Origin: Haliea salexigens DSM 19537
GTDB lineage: Bacteria > Pseudomonadota > Gammaproteobacteria > Pseudomonadales > Halieaceae
Direction of reading: 5' to 3'
Assembly: GCF_000423125.1 (NCBI RefSeq)
Contig: NZ_AUHJ01000004.1
Coordinates: 62,001 to 126,000, forward strand
DNA length: 64,000 bases
Below the pieces are notes generated by a model. The model was given only the letters and a program-made list of their open reading frames with translations, searched no databases and had not been told where the DNA came from. This document shows, piece by piece, positions 52,140 through 64,000 of this stretch (the first letter of the stretch is position 1; the number at the start of each line of letters is the position of its first letter). Position numbers and translations under genes: made by a program.

Positions 52140-52802
52140 CTACTTGACCGTGCCGGAACGCAGCGGCACAAAGCGCACCGCCTCGACCAGGCGCGTATCG
52201 TAACCCTCGCTGGTGCGGGTGATCACCTGCAGGTTCTGCAGAGAAGCACCCACGGGAATGACCAGGCAGCCGCCGGGTGCCAGCTGCAGTAGCAGGTCCT
52301 CAGGGATGGTTTCGGGGGCTGCGGTGCTGATGATGCCATCAAACGGAGCCCCCTCAACCCAGCCCAGTCCACCGTCTGCATGGCTGAAGCGCACGTTGCG
52401 CAGCTTTAACTGGCGCAGCCGGGCACGCGCCTTGTCCAGCAGGGGCTTGATGCGTTCGATACTCCAGACTTCTTCCACCAGCTGCGCCAGCACTGCCGTC
52501 TGGTAGCCGGACCCGGTGCCGATCTCCAGCACGCGGCTGCGCGGCCCCTGCTCAAGCAGCAACTCGGTCATGCGGGCCACTATGTAGGGCTGGGACAGGG
52601 TTTGCTGAAAACCGATGGGCAGGGCGGTGTCCTCATAGGCCCGATGCGCCATCGCCTCATCCAGAAACAGGTGTCGGGGCGTGCGCCGCATCACGTCAAG
52701 CACGCGTTCATCCTGCACACCCTGCTCCGCGAGGCGTCGCACCAGTCGCTCGCGCGTGCGCTGCGAGGTCATCCCGATACCCTTGAGATCGACGTTATTC
52801 AC
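52140..52802 (-). CDS. pcm: Protein-L-isoaspartate O-methyltransferase
   Basis: A 220-residue repair methyltransferase acting on isoaspartyl residues. [24 protein letters not shown] is the classic start, followed by [45 protein letters not shown]-binding [18 protein letters not shown] and [30 protein letters not shown]. The start is a GTG at 52802 that overlaps the truD stop (GTGAATAA) by 8 bp; the ATG at 52772 would lose the conserved first ten residues. Co-transcribed with truD and DUF368. Confidence 0.95.
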   Translation of the reverse strand: MNNVDLKGIGMTSQRTRERLVRRLAEQGVQDERVLDVMRRTPRHLFLDEAMAHRAYEDTALPIGFQQTLSQPYIVARMTELLLEQGPRSRVLEIGTGSGYQTAVLAQLVEEVWSIERIKPLLDKARARLRQLKLRNVRFSHADGGLGWVEGAPFDGIISTAAPETIPEDLLLQLAPGGCLVIPVGASLQNLQVITRTSEGYDTRLVEAVRFVPLRSGTVK

Positions 52803-53850
52803 TGCGCCCCTCACGCTCTCGATATCCTTCCCTGTAATCCAGTAATTCCGCCAACACGGCGGTCGCATAGCTGCCAGGCGGCAGGCTGAATGTCAGAATC
52901 AGCGACTCATCATCACAAAAGCGCCAGGAAAAGTCATCCGGCAACAGCCGCGCTGGACGATACGACAGCGTCAGGCCGGCGCGTTCCAGAAACTCGCACA
53001 CCGCTGCCTCGGAAGACAGCACTGCCGTCTGTGCAGCCATCAGGGCGGGACTCTGCAGGCTGGCGCCACTGCCCCAGAGCGGCAAACCCGGATGCACATC
53101 GCCGTCCAGCGCGCGTTGCTGCAACGCGTCGTCCAGCTCGGTGCAGGGAAACAGGCTGCGACTGCCCTGCAACAGGCAGACGTCGCCCTCGCGCAGACAC
53201 GACCAGGTACCCGCCTGCACCCGCTCCGCCAGCAGGCGATTGAACAGCTCGCTACGCAACGCGGACAGAAACAGGCCGCGTTTACTGTGGCTCAGTTTGC
53301 GCGCCCCGCGCTGCATCCAGGCGCGCGCCTGCAACAGGGTCGCGCCGCCGCGCCCGAAACGCTGCTCGCCAAAATAGTTCGGCACGCCGCGATGGCGTAT
53401 GCGCTCCAGCGCATTCAGCAAACCCGCCTCGTCGCCTTGCAGCTCACGCAGGTGGAGTGTGAACGCATTGCCGCGGTGCACGCCGCGCTTGAGCTTGCGC
53501 GAATGACGGCAGCAATCCAGCACGACAACTTCACCTGGCACCTGCAGGCGCCGCCAGTCGGGCTCGGCCTTGCCCGCCATACGCACGCTGATCCACTGCC
53601 GGGTAACGGCGTGACGATCTTTCAGGCCGCTATAACCGATATCGCGCGGGTGTATGCCGGCAAGCGATGATACCCGCTCTACCAGGTCAGGCGTGGTCAA
53701 ACCGCGTTTCTCGATGTGCAGAAATACGTGCTCGCCCTGCCCGTCAGGCGCGAAGCCCAGTTGCTCGTCGACCAGAAAATCCTCGGGATTGCAGCGAATC
53801 AGCGCGCGCGTTTGCGCGACCGGGCCTACCCGGCTCAGTTCAGGCATCAT
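52795..53850 (-). CDS. truD: tRNA pseudouridine(13) synthase TruD
   Basis: A 351-residue pseudouridine synthase. The active-site motif [14 protein letters not shown] has the catalytic Asp; [17 protein letters not shown] and [10 protein letters not shown] are family motifs; [31 protein letters not shown] opens the protein. Standard length. It overlaps ispF by 4 bp (ATGA) at its start and pcm by 8 bp at its end, so it lies inside the operon. In Pseudomonas truD is followed by surE; here it is followed directly by pcm. Confidence 0.95.
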   Translation of the reverse strand: MMPELSRVGPVAQTRALIRCNPEDFLVDEQLGFAPDGQGEHVFLHIEKRGLTTPDLVERVSSLAGIHPRDIGYSGLKDRHAVTRQWISVRMAGKAEPDWRRLQVPGEVVVLDCCRHSRKLKRGVHRGNAFTLHLRELQGDEAGLLNALERIRHRGVPNYFGEQRFGRGGATLLQARAWMQRGARKLSHSKRGLFLSALRSELFNRLLAERVQAGTWSCLREGDVCLLQGSRSLFPCTELDDALQQRALDGDVHPGLPLWGSGASLQSPALMAAQTAVLSSEAAVCEFLERAGLTLSYRPARLLPDDFSWRFCDDESLILTFSLPPGSYATAVLAELLDYREGYREREGRSE

Positions 53851-54338
53851 GCGTCGGCGGCACCCTGCAAGAGCACCACCGCATGTGCGGCAATACCTTC
53901 ACCGCGGCCGGTAAAGCCGAGTTTTTCTGTCGTAGTGGCCTTCACATTGACCTGCCCGACACCTACCTGCAAATCCTCAGCAAGATGACTCTGCATGGCG
54001 CCGATATGCGCCGCCATGCGTGGTGCCTCCGCAATCAAAGTGGCATCCAGGTTGGCCAGTTGCCAGCCCCTGCTGTGCACCTGCGCAACCACGCGACGCA
54101 AGAGAATCCGGCTGTCTATGGCGGCAAACGCAGGGTCGCTATCGGGAAAATGGCGACCGATATCCCCTGCCCCGATTGCGCCGAGCAGAGCATCACAGAG
54201 CGCATGGATTAGCACATCGCCATCCGAGTGGGCCACCAGCCCCTGAGTGTGCGCAATGCTTACTCCGCCAAGCACCACGGCGCTGCCCGGGCCGAAGCGA
54301 TGAACATCGTAACCATGCCCGATGCGTAAGCTGCTCAT
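53847..54338 (-). CDS. ispF: 2-C-methyl-D-erythritol 2,4-cyclodiphosphate synthase
   Basis: A 163-residue MEP-pathway enzyme. [15 protein letters not shown] carries the zinc Asp11 and His13; [17 protein letters not shown] carries the third zinc His; [18 protein letters not shown] and [27 protein letters not shown] follow, all canonical. Start: ATG at 54338, overlapping ispD (ATGA); the longer frame to 54455 is spurious. Converts CDP-methylerythritol phosphate to the cyclic diphosphate. Confidence 0.97.
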   Translation of the reverse strand: MSSLRIGHGYDVHRFGPGSAVVLGGVSIAHTQGLVAHSDGDVLIHALCDALLGAIGAGDIGRHFPDSDPAFAAIDSRILLRRVVAQVHSRGWQLANLDATLIAEAPRMAAHIGAMQSHLAEDLQVGVGQVNVKATTTEKLGFTGRGEGIAAHAVVLLQGAADA

Positions 54339-55045
54339 GCCCGCCCCTCGTGATTGATACCCAGATAGAATGCGGCCAGCTCGAGATCCCCCGGGACTGT
54401 CACCTTGAAGTTGGACGGGGACCCCGGCACCACCAGGACGGGATGACCACCCCACTCCATCGCGGACGCCTCATCGGTGATCTCGACACCGTCTGCCAGG
54501 GCAGCCGCCAGCACGCTGTGCAGCTGGCCCAGTGCAAACATTTGCGGCGTCTGGGCACGCCACAGGCCGCGGCGATCCACAGTCGCCTGCACGTAGCCAT
54601 CGGCATCGACGCGCTTGAGCGTGTCGACCACCGGCTCGGCCAGCAGTCCGCCGCAGCCTTTCGCCACGACCTGCGTCACCAGCCGCTCGCCATCCGCAGC
54701 GGCCAGGCAAGGGCGCGCCGCATCGTGTACCAGTACCCAATCATCGTTATATGCAATTTTTTGCAAACAGTGTAGCGCAGCCAACACGGAATCCGCACGC
54801 TGGGCGCCACCCTGCACGATCCGAACCCGTTCGTCTGTATCGCGGTAGTCTGCCGCACGCGGATCGTCAGGGGCAAAGGCAATCACCACCCCCTGCATGC
54901 CCGGCAGGCCAAGCAAGGCCTGCAGGCTGCGCTGCAACAGCGTTTTCCCACCCAGCAGCACATGCTGTTTGGGCTGGGAATGCCCCATGCGCACTCCGGC
55001 TCCCGCAGCGGGAATGACCCCCCAACACCGGGCCACTTCGCTCAC
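54335..55045 (-). CDS. ispD: 2-C-methyl-D-erythritol 4-phosphate cytidylyltransferase
   Basis: A 236-residue CTP transferase of the MEP pathway. Start [28 protein letters not shown] is the nucleotide-binding motif with the catalytic Arg and Lys; [11 protein letters not shown] and DTLKRV and QTPQMF(AL) follow, then TDEASAMEW. Four-base overlap with both ispF (downstream) and ftsB (upstream). Together with ispF it shows that the organism makes isoprenoids by the MEP route, of interest because an HMG-CoA reductase is also present. Confidence 0.96.
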   Translation of the reverse strand: MSEVARCWGVIPAAGAGVRMGHSQPKQHVLLGGKTLLQRSLQALLGLPGMQGVVIAFAPDDPRAADYRDTDERVRIVQGGAQRADSVLAALHCLQKIAYNDDWVLVHDAARPCLAAADGERLVTQVVAKGCGGLLAEPVVDTLKRVDADGYVQATVDRRGLWRAQTPQMFALGQLHSVLAAALADGVEITDEASAMEWGGHPVLVVPGSPSNFKVTVPGDLELAAFYLGINHEGRA

Positions 55046-55359
55046 TGTTGTGGCTCGGGGCGCGGTGCCTGTGCGTGCCCGACACCGTCGCTCGGCACCA
55101 CCTGATAGAAGACTTCGCCTTCGCGCACCAATCCGAGTTGCTCGCGTGCGCGCTGTTCGAGCCCGTCATTACCCGATTGCAGGTCCAATACTTCCCGCTC
55201 CAGGACGGCGTTGCGGGCGCGCAGCTCACTGTTAATGGCTTCCTCGCGCTGCACCTGCTGTTGCAAACGATGCTTTTCAGCCAGGCTGCCCTCGGCGAAC
55301 CACAGTCGATACTGCAGAGCGACCAGCAACAACAACATACCGGCCAGCAGGTACTTCAT
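55042..55359 (-). CDS. ftsB: Cell division protein FtsB
   Basis: A 105-residue bitopic protein: membrane segment at residues 1-20 (MKYLLAGMLLLLVALQYRLWF), then a coiled coil (EKHRLQQQVQREEAINSELRARNAVLEREVLDLQ) and the conserved GNDGLEQRAREQLGLVREGEVFYQVV. Forms the FtsQLB complex. Start: ATG at 55359, one base after the eno stop (TGAGATG), rather than the frame end at 55428. The C-terminal tail ([11 protein letters not shown]) is short and variable. Same operon as eno and ispD, as in most gammaproteobacteria. Confidence 0.95.
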   Translation of the reverse strand: MKYLLAGMLLLLVALQYRLWFAEGSLAEKHRLQQQVQREEAINSELRARNAVLEREVLDLQSGNDGLEQRAREQLGLVREGEVFYQVVPSDGVGHAQAPRPEPQQ

Positions 55360-55360
55360 C

Positions 55361-59213
<3,853 letters not shown>

Positions 59214-59302
59214 TCACGGGGCCTGCAGATGGAGGCGTGAAGCTGCTTCCGAGGCCCGCAAGACCTGCAAAAAGATGGGAAATCAGATTACCAGAAAGGC
59301 CC

Positions 59303-60664
59303 TCAGAGCTCAATCGCGCGGGCGTCTGTATTTCGCCTCCAGCGCACCCGCCAGACATCTTTGCCGCCGTCCCGGACGAGCCAGCTGCCGTCACACAGCC
59401 AGAGGTCCGCCACCGCCACCAGCGCTCCATCGTGGTAGAGCAGCGGAATATCGTCGCGCCACCAGGGAGGGATACCCGCCTCCTGCAGCAGCGTTTTCAG
59501 GCGTCGACTGCCCGCTCTCCCCGGCAGACGGCAACGCTCGCCACCTCGGCGCCAGTGCACCGTGAGCGCCGAGCCTTGAGGCAGCCGAATGCCTGGGTCG
59601 TGCCCAGCCGGCACCAGACACAGCTGACCACCACCGAACTGCAGCGACATGCCCGGCGCCAGTTGCGCGCCGCCTGCATTGCGCTCGCGCGCAGGGGGCA
59701 GGAGAAATACACCATCGCCAAACCGGCGTAAAGCATATCCCTGCCAGGTCAGCAGCGGGCTGCCGCCCCCCGCGTGAAGCTGGCGCAAAAACTCCGCGAC
59801 CGTGGCCCCCGGCGGCAAGGGCAGGCCCGTATCCTCCAGCCAGCCGCGCAGCGCCATGGCGCCCGCCGCGCCCGGTCGCGCAAGAAGGTCATGCAGGTCC
59901 AGGCCCGGGTCGCCGAAAACGCTGGTCACCGCCCTCGGCGCGGGCAACAGCTCTTCCAACACACGTTCCGCGGCGCCCAGCTGATGCGCAGAGCGCTCCA
60001 CGCTGCCGCGGTAACCGGGCCAGCGCTCAGCAATGGCTGGTAACACCGCGTGCCGCAGGTAGTTGCGGTCCAGTGAGGTATCGACGTTGGAAGGGTCATC
60101 GATCCAGGTAAGCCCCTCGGCGACGGCATAGGCCTGCAGCGCGCTGCGAGGTTGCGCCAGCAGCGGCCTGGCCAGCTGCCCTCGCCCCAATGCGCGCTGC
60201 TGCGGCATGCCTTGCAATCCGCGCAGGCCCGCACCACGCAGCCAGCGCAGCAGTACGGTTTCCACCTGATCGTCCTGGTGATGGGCAAAGAACATCACAT
60301 CACCCACCTCCAGCAGAGGCTCCAGCGCGGTATAACGCGCCTCGCGGGCGGCCGCCTCCAGGCCGGAGCCTGTTTGACGCACGCTGACCCTGCAGATTTT
60401 CAGCGGCACGTCCAGCGCCGCACAAAACGCGCCGGCGCGCTGCTGCCATTGCTCTGCCGCCGGATGCAACTGGTGATTGATGTGCACGGCACTGATGGGC
60501 GGAGTCTGTCCTGCGCTGCGCTGGGCGCACAGCAGATGCAGCAACACCGTGGAATCCAGCCCGCCACTGAAGGCGACCCACCAGCGGCGCGCGCTGCGCC
60601 AAGGGGCCAGTGCGGCCTCCAGCGCCGCGCTGTCAAACGGGGTCGGAGTTGGGGGCGCGGTCAC
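59303..60664 (-). CDS. tilS: tRNA(Ile)-lysidine synthase
   Basis: A 453-residue enzyme that lysidinylates C34 of tRNA-Ile. P-loop FSGGLDSTVLLHLL, VHINHQLHPAAEQW, HHQDDQVETVLLRWLRG, RPLL, WIDDPSNVDTSLDRNYLRHAVLPAI, and the C-terminal KTLLQEAGIPPWWRDDIPLLYHDGALVAVADLWL. GTG start at 60664, 20 bp after the accA stop, so the two are probably co-transcribed. The middle region is arginine- and alanine-rich. Confidence 0.95.
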   Translation of the reverse strand: MTAPPTPTPFDSAALEAALAPWRSARRWWVAFSGGLDSTVLLHLLCAQRSAGQTPPISAVHINHQLHPAAEQWQQRAGAFCAALDVPLKICRVSVRQTGSGLEAAAREARYTALEPLLEVGDVMFFAHHQDDQVETVLLRWLRGAGLRGLQGMPQQRALGRGQLARPLLAQPRSALQAYAVAEGLTWIDDPSNVDTSLDRNYLRHAVLPAIAERWPGYRGSVERSAHQLGAAERVLEELLPAPRAVTSVFGDPGLDLHDLLARPGAAGAMALRGWLEDTGLPLPPGATVAEFLRQLHAGGGSPLLTWQGYALRRFGDGVFLLPPARERNAGGAQLAPGMSLQFGGGQLCLVPAGHDPGIRLPQGSALTVHWRRGGERCRLPGRAGSRRLKTLLQEAGIPPWWRDDIPLLYHDGALVAVADLWLCDGSWLVRDGGKDVWRVRWRRNTDARAIEL

Positions 60665-60684
60665 GGCACCGGACTGGGCGGCGC

Positions 60685-61632
60685 TCAGTTGCCGTAGGAC
60701 ATGAGGCGCTCGTAGCGCCGTTCAAGCATTTCCTCGACCGGGGATTGCTCCAGGCGGTCGAGCTCCTTGATGAGGTGCGCCTGTATGCGCTCAGCCATCA
60801 GGTCGACGTTGCGGTGCGCACCACCCATGGGTTCAGGAATGGTGGCGTCGACGATACCCAGTTCCTGCAACACCTTGGAGGTCACCCCCATTGCCGCCGC
60901 CGCTTCCGGTGCGTTGGCAGTGCTCTTCCAGATGATGTTGGCACAGCCTTCGGGGGAAATAACGAAGTAGGTGGCGTACTGCAGCATCGCCAGGTGGTCC
61001 CCCACACCGATGCCCAGCGCACCGCCGGAACTGCCCTCGCCAATGACCACGCAGATGATGGGGGTGGCCAGCCGTGACATCACCGCCAGATTCTGCGCGA
61101 TGGCTTCGCTGATGCCCCGCTCCTCGGAGTCGATACCCGGGTAGGCTCCGGGGGTGTCAATCAGGGTAATGACCGGCATCTTGAACCGCTCGGCCATGGA
61201 CATCAGGCGCAGCGCCTTGCGATACCCTTCCGGCTTCGGCATGCCGAAGTTGCGCAGCACCTTGTCTTTCACGGCGCGCCCCTTCTCCTGGCCGATAACC
61301 ACCACCGGGCGCCCATTGAGGCGTGCGGTGCCGCCGACGATGGCGCGGTCATCTCCGAAGTGGCGGTCGCCGTGCAGCTCATCAAAGTCAGTGAAGAGAC
61401 GGGAAATATAATCGAGCGTGTAAGGGCGACGCGGGTGACGCGCCACTTTGACGATATCCCAGGGGCTCAGGTTGGCGTAGATCTTTTCGGTGAGCTTGGC
61501 GCTTTTCTCGCGCAGGGTGCGAATCTCTTCGCTGATGTTGATGTCGGCATCAGTCCCAACAAGTTGCAGCTCTTCGATCTTGACCTCAAGCTCGGCGATG
61601 GGCTGTTCAAAATCAAGGTAATTGGGGTTCAT
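60685..61632 (-). CDS. accA: Acetyl-CoA carboxylase carboxyltransferase subunit alpha
   Basis: A 315-residue carboxyltransferase alpha subunit for fatty-acid synthesis. [128 protein letters not shown], and [21 protein letters not shown] are canonical. The promoter below lies 33-62 bp upstream. tilS follows it by 20 bp. Confidence 0.98.
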   Translation of the reverse strand: MNPNYLDFEQPIAELEVKIEELQLVGTDADINISEEIRTLREKSAKLTEKIYANLSPWDIVKVARHPRRPYTLDYISRLFTDFDELHGDRHFGDDRAIVGGTARLNGRPVVVIGQEKGRAVKDKVLRNFGMPKPEGYRKALRLMSMAERFKMPVITLIDTPGAYPGIDSEERGISEAIAQNLAVMSRLATPIICVVIGEGSSGGALGIGVGDHLAMLQYATYFVISPEGCANIIWKSTANAPEAAAAMGVTSKVLQELGIVDATIPEPMGGAHRNVDLMAERIQAHLIKELDRLEQSPVEEMLERRYERLMSYGN

Positions 61633-61664
61633 GCGCTCTCGGACTCAGCAGTTCACAAGCGCGC

Positions 61665-61694
61665 AGTGTACAAAATTAATCCTGTGCACACCAA
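61665..61694 (-). promoter_or_regulatory. Candidate sigma-70 promoter of accA
   Basis: Minus strand TTGGTG (61694-61689), 18-bp spacer, TACACT (61670-61665). The predicted start gives a leader of about 26 nt before the accA ATG. A/T content is raised between the two elements. Confidence 0.5.
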
Positions 61695-61738
61695 TTCCCG
61701 GAGGAGAGTTGCCGGCAGGTACAACCAGCAACCGCTGC

Positions 61739-63043
61739 CTACACGCCAACCAGGCTGATCATTACCCCCGCAGCCACGGCAGAGCCTATGACGCCCGCGA
61801 CATTGGGGCCCATGGCGTGCATCAGCAGGTAGTTACTGGGGTTCGCCTCCAGACCCAGGCGATTGCTGACGCGCGCCGCCATCGGTACCGCGGAAACCCC
61901 GGCAGAGCCGATCAGCGGGTTGAGGGGGTGACTGCCAAACCGGTTCATCAGCTTGGCGATCAGTACTCCCGAGGCTGTGCCGATGGCGAAGGCCACCACA
62001 CCCAGCAGCATGATACCGAGGGTTTCTATATCCAGGAACTTGTCGGCAACGAGTTTCGAGCCAACCGACAAGCCAAGGAAAATGGTGGTGATGTTGATCA
62101 GGGCATTCTGGGCGGCATCACTCAGACGCTTCACCACACCGCACTCTTTCATCAGGTTGCCAAAACAGAACATGCCCAGCAGAGGCGCCGCTGCGGGCAA
62201 CAAAAGCGCCACCAGAATCAGCAACATCAGAGGAAATACAATCTTTTCCCGCTGCGACACTTCGCGCAACTGGGTCATGACAATCTCCCGCTCCGCCTGC
62301 GTGGTGAGCGCGCGCATAATCGGCGGTTGAATCAGGGGCACCAGTGCCATGTAGGAATACGCCGCTACCGCGATTGGCCCCAGCAGGTCCGGTGCCAGCA
62401 GGCTGGCGACGTAAATGGCGGTGGGACCATCCGCGCCGCCAATGATGCCGATGGCGGCGGCATCCGCGAGGCTGAAGTCCATCAAGCCCAGGGTGCTGAG
62501 GCCAACCGCGCCCAGCACGGTGGCAAATATGCCGAACTGCGCGGCCGCCCCCAGGAACAGCGTGCGGGGATTGGCCAGCAGCGGGCCGAAATCAGTCATG
62601 GCGCCAACGCCCATGAAGATCACCAATGGCGCCACACCACTGGCAATGGCCACCGTGTAGAAGGTATGCAGCATGCCGTCGCTGAAACCCGCTGCTTCCG
62701 CGGCACTGGCCGCCGCCTGTTGCACGGGTGCCGCGGCCAGCCCCAGCGCCTGCAAAAGCGCTTCGGCATCGCTGGCCACGGACTGGCCCAGCAACCGGGC
62801 CATCTCCGCCAGCACGGCGGGGTCCGCGCTATGCAACGCATTTTCCGCGGCAGAATACGCAAGGCCGGCGCCGGGAATGTTCGCCAACACACCACCAAAG
62901 CCGATCGGCACCAGCAACAGCGGTTCGAACTGCTTGCGGATAGCCAGAAACAGCAGGCAGAGACCGATCAATATCATCACCACCTGGCCGGGCTGAAAGT
63001 GGGCCAGCCCGGTGGAGTCCCACAGACGCAACAGATTGCTCAT
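61739..63043 (-). CDS. oadB: Na+-translocating decarboxylase beta subunit
   Basis: A 434-residue inner-membrane protein coupling decarboxylation to Na+ export. [30 protein letters not shown] at the start, [78 protein letters not shown] with the essential Asp, and [57 protein letters not shown] at the end, all signature. The region of residues 75-125 (alanine-rich) is an insertion not found in the shortest homologues. Four bp after oadA; the gamma subunit would lie upstream, outside the window. Confidence 0.96.
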   Translation of the reverse strand: MSNLLRLWDSTGLAHFQPGQVVMILIGLCLLFLAIRKQFEPLLLVPIGFGGVLANIPGAGLAYSAAENALHSADPAVLAEMARLLGQSVASDAEALLQALGLAAAPVQQAAASAAEAAGFSDGMLHTFYTVAIASGVAPLVIFMGVGAMTDFGPLLANPRTLFLGAAAQFGIFATVLGAVGLSTLGLMDFSLADAAAIGIIGGADGPTAIYVASLLAPDLLGPIAVAAYSYMALVPLIQPPIMRALTTQAEREIVMTQLREVSQREKIVFPLMLLILVALLLPAAAPLLGMFCFGNLMKECGVVKRLSDAAQNALINITTIFLGLSVGSKLVADKFLDIETLGIMLLGVVAFAIGTASGVLIAKLMNRFGSHPLNPLIGSAGVSAVPMAARVSNRLGLEANPSNYLLMHAMGPNVAGVIGSAVAAGVMISLVGV

Positions 63044-63047
63044 AGGG

Positions 63048-64000
63048 TCAGGCCAGGGTGATCAAAGTGTCGCCGACTGCAACAACATCGCCCGCCTTCA
63101 CCTCGACGCTCGCGACCTTGCCGTCCTGCGGCGCGCGCACCTCGGTCTCCATCTTCATGGCTTCAAGCAGCACAATCACCTGGCCCGTGGACACCGCGTC
63201 ACCCACCTGCACATTGACCTTGAAGATATTGCCGGCCAGCGGTGCCGGCACGGAAGTGGCGTCTGCTGCCGCTGCAGGCCCGGCTGCCGGCTTTGCCGCC
63301 GGCGCCTCCGCGGCGGACTCGCGCACCGTGTCGACTTCACCACCGGCGCTGACTTCTACCACGTACGACTGGCCATTGACCCGAACGGTGTAGACGCCGG
63401 GCTCCTCTGCTGAGGCGTCTTGACTCGCCGCTGAGGGCTTTTTATTCGCCGCTGAGGGCTCTTTACCTGTCGCTGAGGGCTCTCTGTCAGCCGCTGATGG
63501 CTCCTCCCCCGGTGCCGGCTCAAAGGCCGAGGGGTCACCGCGGTGCTGCAGGAAGCGCAGGCCGATCTGGGGAAACAGCGCGTAGGTGAGCACGTCGTCG
63601 ACTTCCTGCTCGCCGCTGGCCAGCGTAATGTTCTTTTCTTTCGCCAGTGCGCGCAGTTCGTTGGACAACCCATCCAGCTCCGGCTCCAGCAGGTCGGCCG
63701 GGCGGCAGGTGATGACCTTGTCACCCTCGAGAACGCGCTGCTGCAGGGCTTCGTTAACCGCCGCGGGAGTGGCGCCGTACTCTCCCTTGAGCACGCCGGC
63801 GGTTTCCCGCGATATCGACTTGTAACGCTCACCGGTCAATACGTTCAACACGGCCTGGGTGCCGACGATCTGTGAGGTGGGGGTAACCAGCGGGATAAAG
63901 CCCAGGTCCTCACGAACTTTCGGTATCTCCTCCAGTACTTCGTCCATGCGATCCAGGGCGCCCTGCTCACGCAGCTGGTTTTCCATGTTGGTCAACATGC
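63048..64000 (-). CDS. oadA: Oxaloacetate decarboxylase alpha subunit, C-terminal part (5' end outside window)
   Basis: About 317 codons of a longer protein. The visible part begins inside the carboxyltransferase-type barrel's conserved C-terminal extension ([55 protein letters not shown]) and continues through a linker to a biotinyl domain with the lysine site EAMKMET. The linker contains five 7-residue repeats of the EPSAA type, encoded by a 21-bp tandem repeat. The full protein is normally near 600 residues. Co-transcribed with oadB. Membrane-associated in the OadABG complex; oxaloacetate as substrate is inferred from family and oadB. Confidence 0.94.
   Translation of the reverse strand, partial: MLTNMENQLREQGALDRMDEVLEEIPKVREDLGFIPLVTPTSQIVGTQAVLNVLTGERYKSISRETAGVLKGEYGATPAAVNEALQQRVLEGDKVITCRPADLLEPELDGLSNELRALAKEKNITLASGEQEVDDVLTYALFPQIGLRFLQHRGDPSAFEPAPGEEPSAADREPSATGKEPSAANKKPSAASQDASAEEPGVYTVRVNGQSYVVEVSAGGEVDTVRESAAEAPAAKPAAGPAAAADATSVPAPLAGNIFKVNVQVGDAVSTGQVIVLLEAMKMETEVRAPQDGKVASVEVKAGDVVAVGDTLITLA
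63409..63513. repeat. 21-bp tandem repeat in the oadA linker
   Basis: GCTGAGG-type units start at 63409, 63430, 63451, 63472 and 63493, exactly 21 bp apart, encoding seven-residue units (consensus EPSAAxx/KPSAAxx) in the Ala/Pro hinge before the biotin domain. Copies have drifted by a few bases each; the reading frame is preserved. Confidence 0.9.

Noticed and set aside
61622-63061. Long plus-strand reading frame (479 codons), Gln/His/Arg rich
   Set aside because: Antisense to oadB; the composition is that of a mirrored membrane protein gene.

Overview
This is a GC-rich gammaproteobacterial chromosome segment. The housekeeping content and order (recX-recA, mutS-fdxA, and a run of pyrG-kdsA-eno-ftsB-ispD-ispF-truD-pcm-nlpD-rpoS) together with a BVMO/Rieske/SDR catabolic repertoire, an Na+-translocating decarboxylase and many transporters suggest a marine, Halieaceae-like (OM60/NOR5-type) heterotroph. 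This placement is inference from gene content; no rRNA or tRNA gene was seen.

Layout. 1-2.7 kb: partial mlaA and a three-gene RiPP operon (hvfA-hvfB-hvfC type) whose precursor carries eight EGKCG motifs. 2.8-13.6 kb: hrpA, a MaoC hydratase, an unknown gene, then mnmC, a glutaminyl cyclase and a PreP-like M16 protease in one direction. 13.6-16.4 kb: a Spy/CpxP-like periplasmic protein divergent from a CpxR/CpxA-like two-component system, with CpxR-type GTAAA repeats between them. 16.4-34.1 kb: an accessory catabolic region with a TauD-like dioxygenase, an Na+/amino-acid symporter, three SDRs, an Old Yellow Enzyme, an NTF2-like protein, a Rieske oxygenase, an SLC13 permease, DUF3604, a cold-shock gene, an AraC-type regulator, a complete-looking insertion sequence, a Baeyer-Villiger monooxygenase and an orphan acyl-CoA carboxylase beta subunit. 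34.1-41.2 kb: recQ, a class-I-looking HMG-CoA reductase, an NTF2-like protein, an AbgT transporter and an Atm1-type ABC exporter.

41.2-49.2 kb: recX and recA (LexA box, terminator), an aspartoacylase-like hydrolase overlapping a GCS2-type ligase, ybjN, mutS and fdxA. 49.2-59.2 kb: a tightly packed, mostly overlapping minus-strand chain of eleven genes from pyrG to rpoS, combining nucleotide, KDO, glycolytic, division, isoprenoid (MEP), pseudouridine, repair and envelope functions; a DUF368 gene lies between pcm and nlpD and surE is missing. 59.3-64 kb: tilS downstream of accA, then oadB and the 3' part of oadA.

Points most worth a second look: the EGKCG RiPP operon; an MnmC whose methyltransferase half has lost its signature catalytic motif; the IS that sits in the gap between an AraC regulator and the BVMO gene and carries two repeat copies at each end; the GCS2/aspartoacylase pair; coexistence of HMG-CoA reductase with MEP-pathway genes; and a 21-bp tandem repeat in the OadA linker. 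Functions were assigned by reading protein motifs, without database searches.
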